From Pseudomonas sp. Irchel 3H7 (GTDB taxonomy: Bacteria; Pseudomonadota; Gammaproteobacteria; Pseudomonadales; Pseudomonadaceae), in contig NZ_FYEA01000007.1 in the NCBI RefSeq assembly GCF_900187605.1, positions 62,001 through 126,000 of the forward strand: a stretch of DNA of 64,000 nt. The letters are read 5' to 3'. The notes under the pieces were generated by a model that worked only from the letters and a program-made list of their open reading frames with translations, did no database searches and had not been told where the DNA came from. This document shows positions 57,302 to 64,000 of the stretch, one piece after another. Made by a program: the position numbers and the translations under genes. Within the stretch, counting starts at the first letter, position 1. Every line of letters begins with the position of its first letter.

Positions 57302-58237
57302 ATGAAGCCACTTATTTTTATCGACGGGGAAGCCGGTACGACTGGACTTCAGATACATTCGCGTCTGAACGGTCGCACGGATATTGAGCTTTTGCAGTTG
57401 CCCTATGCCGATCGCAAGGACCCGGTAAAAAGGGCTGAAGCACTTAACACCTGTGATGTCGCGATTCTCTGCCTGCCGGACGATGCCGCTGTTGAGGCGG
57501 TGTCGTTCATCGAGAATCCAAAGGTACGTGTACTTGATCCCAGCTCTGCCCATCGCACCACACCAGGTTGGGTGTATGGTCTGCCGGAACTGACTGCAGG
57601 TCAGGCTGACATCATCACGACAGCCAAGCGTGTATCCAATCCTGGCTGCTACCCGACAGGCGCCATCGCGCTGTTGCGTCCGCTGACGGAAGCCGGTGTG
57701 GTACCCAAGGACTACCCGGTGAATGTGCATGCCATTTCCGGGTATTCCGGTTCGGGCAAATCACTGATCGACGCCTATGAAATCCCGGATCATCCGCAAC
57801 ACACGGACGCTCCATACCGCGGTTATGGCTTGAGCCTTAACCATAAGCACGTCCCGGAGATGATGTCCGAGGCATTGCTGGATCATCGGCCGATCTTCAC
57901 GCCTGGCTATGGCAAGTACCGCCAAGGCATCGTCTTGTACGTGCCGCTGCATTTGCGCTTGTTGCCCGCTGGCGCCTCGGTGCAACAGATCCACGCCTGC
58001 CTCAGCAACCATTACGCCAAATCCGAGTTCATCAAGGTTGTTCCGCTGGATCAGGTCAAGACCGTTACGCAACTGGACCCTGAATACCTGAATGACACCA
58101 ATCGCCTGGACATCTATGTCTTCTCGGATGAGAAGTCAGGCCAGGTATTGCTTGCCGCGGTGTACGACAACCTCGGCAAGGGCGCATCAGGCGCCGCAGT
58201 ACAGAACCTCAATTTGATGTTGAACGGTCAGGCCTGA
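57302..58237 (+). CDS. argC: Short-type N-acetyl-gamma-glutamyl-phosphate reductase homologue
   Basis: The 311-residue protein is of the shorter ArgC type. It has the cofactor loop GEAGTTG (9-15), catalytic C116 in [10 protein letters not shown], and HKHVPEM with the conserved His. ArgC reduces N-acetylglutamyl-phosphate to the semialdehyde in arginine synthesis. Pseudomonads normally carry a longer ArgC elsewhere, so this may be a second copy either recruited to make an aldehyde from an acyl-phosphate in the cluster, or serving as a resistant copy of a target. A GTG at 57296 is an alternative start two codons upstream. It stands 74 bases after the E1-like gene. Confidence 0.88.
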   Translation: MKPLIFIDGEAGTTGLQIHSRLNGRTDIELLQLPYADRKDPVKRAEALNTCDVAILCLPDDAAVEAVSFIENPKVRVLDPSSAHRTTPGWVYGLPELTAGQADIITTAKRVSNPGCYPTGAIALLRPLTEAGVVPKDYPVNVHAISGYSGSGKSLIDAYEIPDHPQHTDAPYRGYGLSLNHKHVPEMMSEALLDHRPIFTPGYGKYRQGIVLYVPLHLRLLPAGASVQQIHACLSNHYAKSEFIKVVPLDQVKTVTQLDPEYLNDTNRLDIYVFSDEKSGQVLLAAVYDNLGKGASGAAVQNLNLMLNGQA

Positions 58238-58529
58238 TTGCAAGCGAATCTCCCTGTCACTTGGCAAGCTCAATGGTGGCAGGGCAGATTCAAGCATTCA
58301 CAGCTTACAGATGAGATGACATATTCATGCCTCCTCGCCGTTTAAAAAAATCATAGCTCACGGCATGTAACTTTAATAAAGCGCGTACTGACTTCTCGAT
58401 AATTAATAGCCGTCTGATTACTGCAAAGTAACCTGGATGTTGGCGCTCGCCTGCAAATCCGCTCATAACTTCACTAGTAACTACACAAATTTTTAACAGC
58501 CTCTAGTCTTATTAAAGGATTAACAGTCA
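58238..58529. other. AT-rich spacer between argC and the DUF3291 gene
   Basis: 292 bases with no supported coding frame and many short A/T runs. The last gene of the island may therefore have its own promoter here. AAAGGATTAAC precedes the ATG at 58530. Confidence 0.5.
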
Positions 58530-58973
58530 ATGGCTATTCTCGCGCAGTTTGATCTGGTCAAACCAAAACATTTAAAATCTGATCCGCGCATGGACGGTTT
58601 TTATTCTTCTACCGCCTACGTAAATGGTCTAGCCGACGCGCATCCAGGCTTTATATGGCGGGAAGTTCAGGACAATCAACAGCTTCTCGATGAACTATGG
58701 GGAGAAGGGTATCTTTATACACTTTCGCTGTGGAAGAGCCCGGCGGCCTTGAAAGATTTCTTGTATAAAACACCGCACAACGACTTTCGTTTGAGAGGTG
58801 CGGAGTGGTTCCTGCCTATCAGCAAACCACGGGTTGTGATGTGGTGGGTGGATGAAGGTCATATTCCGACATTGTACGAAGCCCACCAGCGCTTGCAGTT
58901 GCTTTGGGAAATTGGACCTTCGCGCGAAGCGTTTGATTTGAAATCGAGTGAGTCCGCGATTGTTCTGAGTTGA
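58530..58973 (+). CDS. DUF3291-family protein
   Basis: The 147-residue protein has the pattern of DUF3291 (PF11695): an opening LAQFDLV, a middle DAHPGFIWREVQDN and LYTLSLWKSPAALKDFLY, then the tryptophan-rich RVVMWWVDEGHIPTL. These are single-domain ferredoxin-like (dimeric alpha-beta barrel) proteins resembling antibiotic-biosynthesis monooxygenases, with unknown activity. As the last gene before the bidirectional terminator with gyrB it may belong to the island, but the 292-base gap leaves this open. Confidence 0.8.
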   Translation: MAILAQFDLVKPKHLKSDPRMDGFYSSTAYVNGLADAHPGFIWREVQDNQQLLDELWGEGYLYTLSLWKSPAALKDFLYKTPHNDFRLRGAEWFLPISKPRVVMWWVDEGHIPTLYEAHQRLQLLWEIGPSREAFDLKSSESAIVLS

Positions 58974-59035
58974 ACATTGCCTCGGCCCGCTCTAATGAAT
59001 TCAGGGACCAGCGGTTTATTACTAAGAACACCCAT

Positions 59036-59065
59036 AAAAAAGGCCCGCTGATGCGGGCCTTTTTT
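59036..59065. terminator. Bidirectional terminator between DUF3291 gene and gyrB
   Basis: AGGCCCGC and GCGGGCCT (8-base stem, loop TGAT) with A- and T-runs on the two sides, so it works in both directions. It lies 35 bases after the gyrB stop and marks the right edge of the accessory island. Confidence 0.92.
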
Positions 59066-59099
59066 GTTTCGGCAACACACACCGAATTGCTTGCGCGGA

Positions 59100-62626
<3,527 letters not shown>

Positions 62627-62640
62627 CCAGAGTCAGCTGA

Positions 62641-63744
62641 TTACAGACGCATCGGCATGACAACGTAAGCCGAATCGTCGTTGTCCGACTCTTGCACCAG
62701 CGCACTGCTGTTGGAGTCGGACAGGATCAGGCGAACCTGCTCGGTGGTCATCACGCCCAGCACGTCGAGCAAGTAGCTCACGTTGAAGCCGATTTCCAGG
62801 GAGCCGCCGTTGTATTCAACGCCCACTTCTTCTTCCGCTTCTTCCTGCTCCGGGTTGTTGGCCTGGATCTTTAACTGACCGCTGGCCAGTTGCAGACGGA
62901 TACCACGGTACTTCTCGTTGGACAGAATCGCGGTACGGCTGAACGCTTCGCGCAGCGCCTGACGATCGCCCAATACCAGCTTGTCGCCGCCCTTAGGTAG
63001 CACGCGCTCGTAGTCCGGGAATTTGCCGTCGACCAGTTTCGAGGTGAAGGTGAATTCGCCGGTGGTCGCGCGGATGTGGTGCTGACCCAGCACGATGCTG
63101 ACATTGCCGTCCGGCTCGGTGAGCAGACGCGCCAGTTCGAGGATACCTTTGCGTGGCACGATCACCTGGTGACGATCCGGCTGGCCGATATCGGCTTTCA
63201 TCGAGCACATGGCCAAACGGTGACCGTCGGTGGCCACAGCGCGGATGATGCCCTCGGACACTTCCAGCAACATGCCGTTGAGGTAGTAACGCACGTCCTG
63301 CTGAGCCATGGCGAAGCTGGTGCGTTCGATCAGGCGACGCAGTTTGCTTTGCTCGAGGCTGCAGGTCAGCGAACCCGGGCCTTCTTCAACGGTCGGGAAA
63401 TCGTTGGCCGGCAAGGTCGACAGGGTGAAACGGCTACGGCCGGCTTTTACCACCAGCTTCTGCTCGTCGACCTTGATGTCGATCAGCGCGTCGTTGGGCA
63501 GGCTTTTGCAGATATCCATCAGCTTGCGCGCAGGCACGGTGATGGAACCTGTTTCTGCCGGCTCCTCGAGTTGCACACGACCGACCAGTTCGACCTCAAG
63601 ATCGGTACCGGTCAGCGACAGTTGCTGGCCTTCGACTACCAACAGCACGTTGGACAGTACCGGCAAGGTCTGTCGACGCTCGACGACGCCTGCGACCAGT
63701 TGCAGGGGTTTCAACAGGGCTTCGCGTTGAATGGTGAAATGCAT
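62641..63744 (-). CDS. dnaN: DNA polymerase III beta sliding clamp
   Basis: The 367-residue ring-forming clamp is recognised by its MHFTIQREALLKPLQ start, the three repeated beta-clamp domains and the C-terminal YVVMPMRL peptide-binding end. It follows dnaA closely (39-base gap without a DnaA box). Confidence 0.98.
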   Translation of the reverse strand: MHFTIQREALLKPLQLVAGVVERRQTLPVLSNVLLVVEGQQLSLTGTDLEVELVGRVQLEEPAETGSITVPARKLMDICKSLPNDALIDIKVDEQKLVVKAGRSRFTLSTLPANDFPTVEEGPGSLTCSLEQSKLRRLIERTSFAMAQQDVRYYLNGMLLEVSEGIIRAVATDGHRLAMCSMKADIGQPDRHQVIVPRKGILELARLLTEPDGNVSIVLGQHHIRATTGEFTFTSKLVDGKFPDYERVLPKGGDKLVLGDRQALREAFSRTAILSNEKYRGIRLQLASGQLKIQANNPEQEEAEEEVGVEYNGGSLEIGFNVSYLLDVLGVMTTEQVRLILSDSNSSALVQESDNDDSAYVVMPMRL

Positions 63745-63783
63745 GGTCTAGTCCCTTGCCTTAATAAGCTGCGCTGGTGTTCA

Positions 63784-64000
63784 TCAAGTGGTCAGTGTAC
63801 GCAGCAGGTTCTTGTAGTCCTCGCGGATGTCCGCGTCGGATTCCTTAAGTTCGTTGATCTTGCGGCAGGCGTGCAACACGGTGGTGTGGTCACGGCCGCC
63901 AAACACATCGCCGATTTCCGGCAGGCTGTGGTTGGTCAGCTCCTTGGACAACGCCATGGCTACCTGACGCGGACGCGCTACCGAGCGCGAACGGCGCTTG
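63784..64000 (-). CDS. dnaA: Chromosomal replication initiator DnaA, C-terminal part
   Basis: Only the last 71 complete codons are present. They include the DNA-binding signature [19 protein letters not shown] of domain IV and end NLLRTLTT. The gene continues beyond the window end, so its start and oriC lie outside. It reads leftward toward dnaN, recF and gyrB. Confidence 0.97.

Noticed and set aside
53185..58973. Identification of the island as the pvf/mbo (diazeniumdiolate) or fluopsin cluster
   Set aside because: Those share an HDO-type enzyme but also need genes (NRPS-like or other partners) that are absent, and they lack the E1-like and ArgC genes.
63745..64000. oriC within the window
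   Set aside because: The dnaA-dnaN gap is only 39 bases without DnaA boxes; the origin in pseudomonads lies beyond the dnaA start, outside the window.

Overview
The window is a high-GC Pseudomonas chromosome segment, most likely from the P. fluorescens group. The evidence is the dnaA-dnaN-recF-gyrB order, the gyrB-plsC-gmhB-glyS-glyQ-tag-lpxL-PilZ-TPR-trkA-rsmB-fmt-def-LysM-dprA-tsaC-qor-hemF-aroE order, an algB/kinB/ampDh2/ivy locus, and several inverted pairs of fluorescens-type REP sequences. The segment is drawn with the replication genes at its right end: dnaA is cut by position 64000 and oriC is not included.

Layout. 1-9.6 kb: a cut phosphodiesterase-fold gene, a diguanylate cyclase, a periplasmic amidase (AmpDh2-like), an EAL protein, then KinB/AlgB on the minus strand and, divergently, a short operon ending in a lysozyme inhibitor (Ivy). 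10-24 kb: GltP, an SpmA/SpmB-like fusion, a four-gene Mla-type lipid ABC system, an M16 protease, a Na/Pi cotransporter, TerC and a CitMHS citrate carrier. 24-31 kb: small enzymes and a choline-O-sulfate module (LysR, BetC, ChoX-like, SulP). 31-49 kb: the conserved oriC-proximal housekeeping block. 49-52.9 kb: a divergent histidine kinase/response regulator pair and an ArgP-like LysR gene.

53.2-59.0 kb: an AT-richer accessory island of seven co-directional genes lies between the LysR gene and gyrB. It encodes a membrane di-iron desaturase/hydroxylase, a heme-oxygenase-like diiron oxidase with all expected ligands, a 2OG-Fe(II) oxygenase of the free-amino-acid hydroxylase type, a GNAT, a ThiF/E1-like adenylating enzyme, a short-type ArgC and a DUF3291 protein. 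I could not match this set to a pathway I know. It is the best candidate in the window for an undescribed biosynthetic system, probably making an amino-acid-derived metabolite and perhaps one connected to arginine metabolism.

Three other signals stand out: 14 exact DnaA-box 9-mers between 26 and 51 kb and none seen elsewhere; a sigma54-like promoter with nearby dyads ahead of the ivy operon; and paired REP elements in at least seven intergenic spaces. All motif counts were made by eye.
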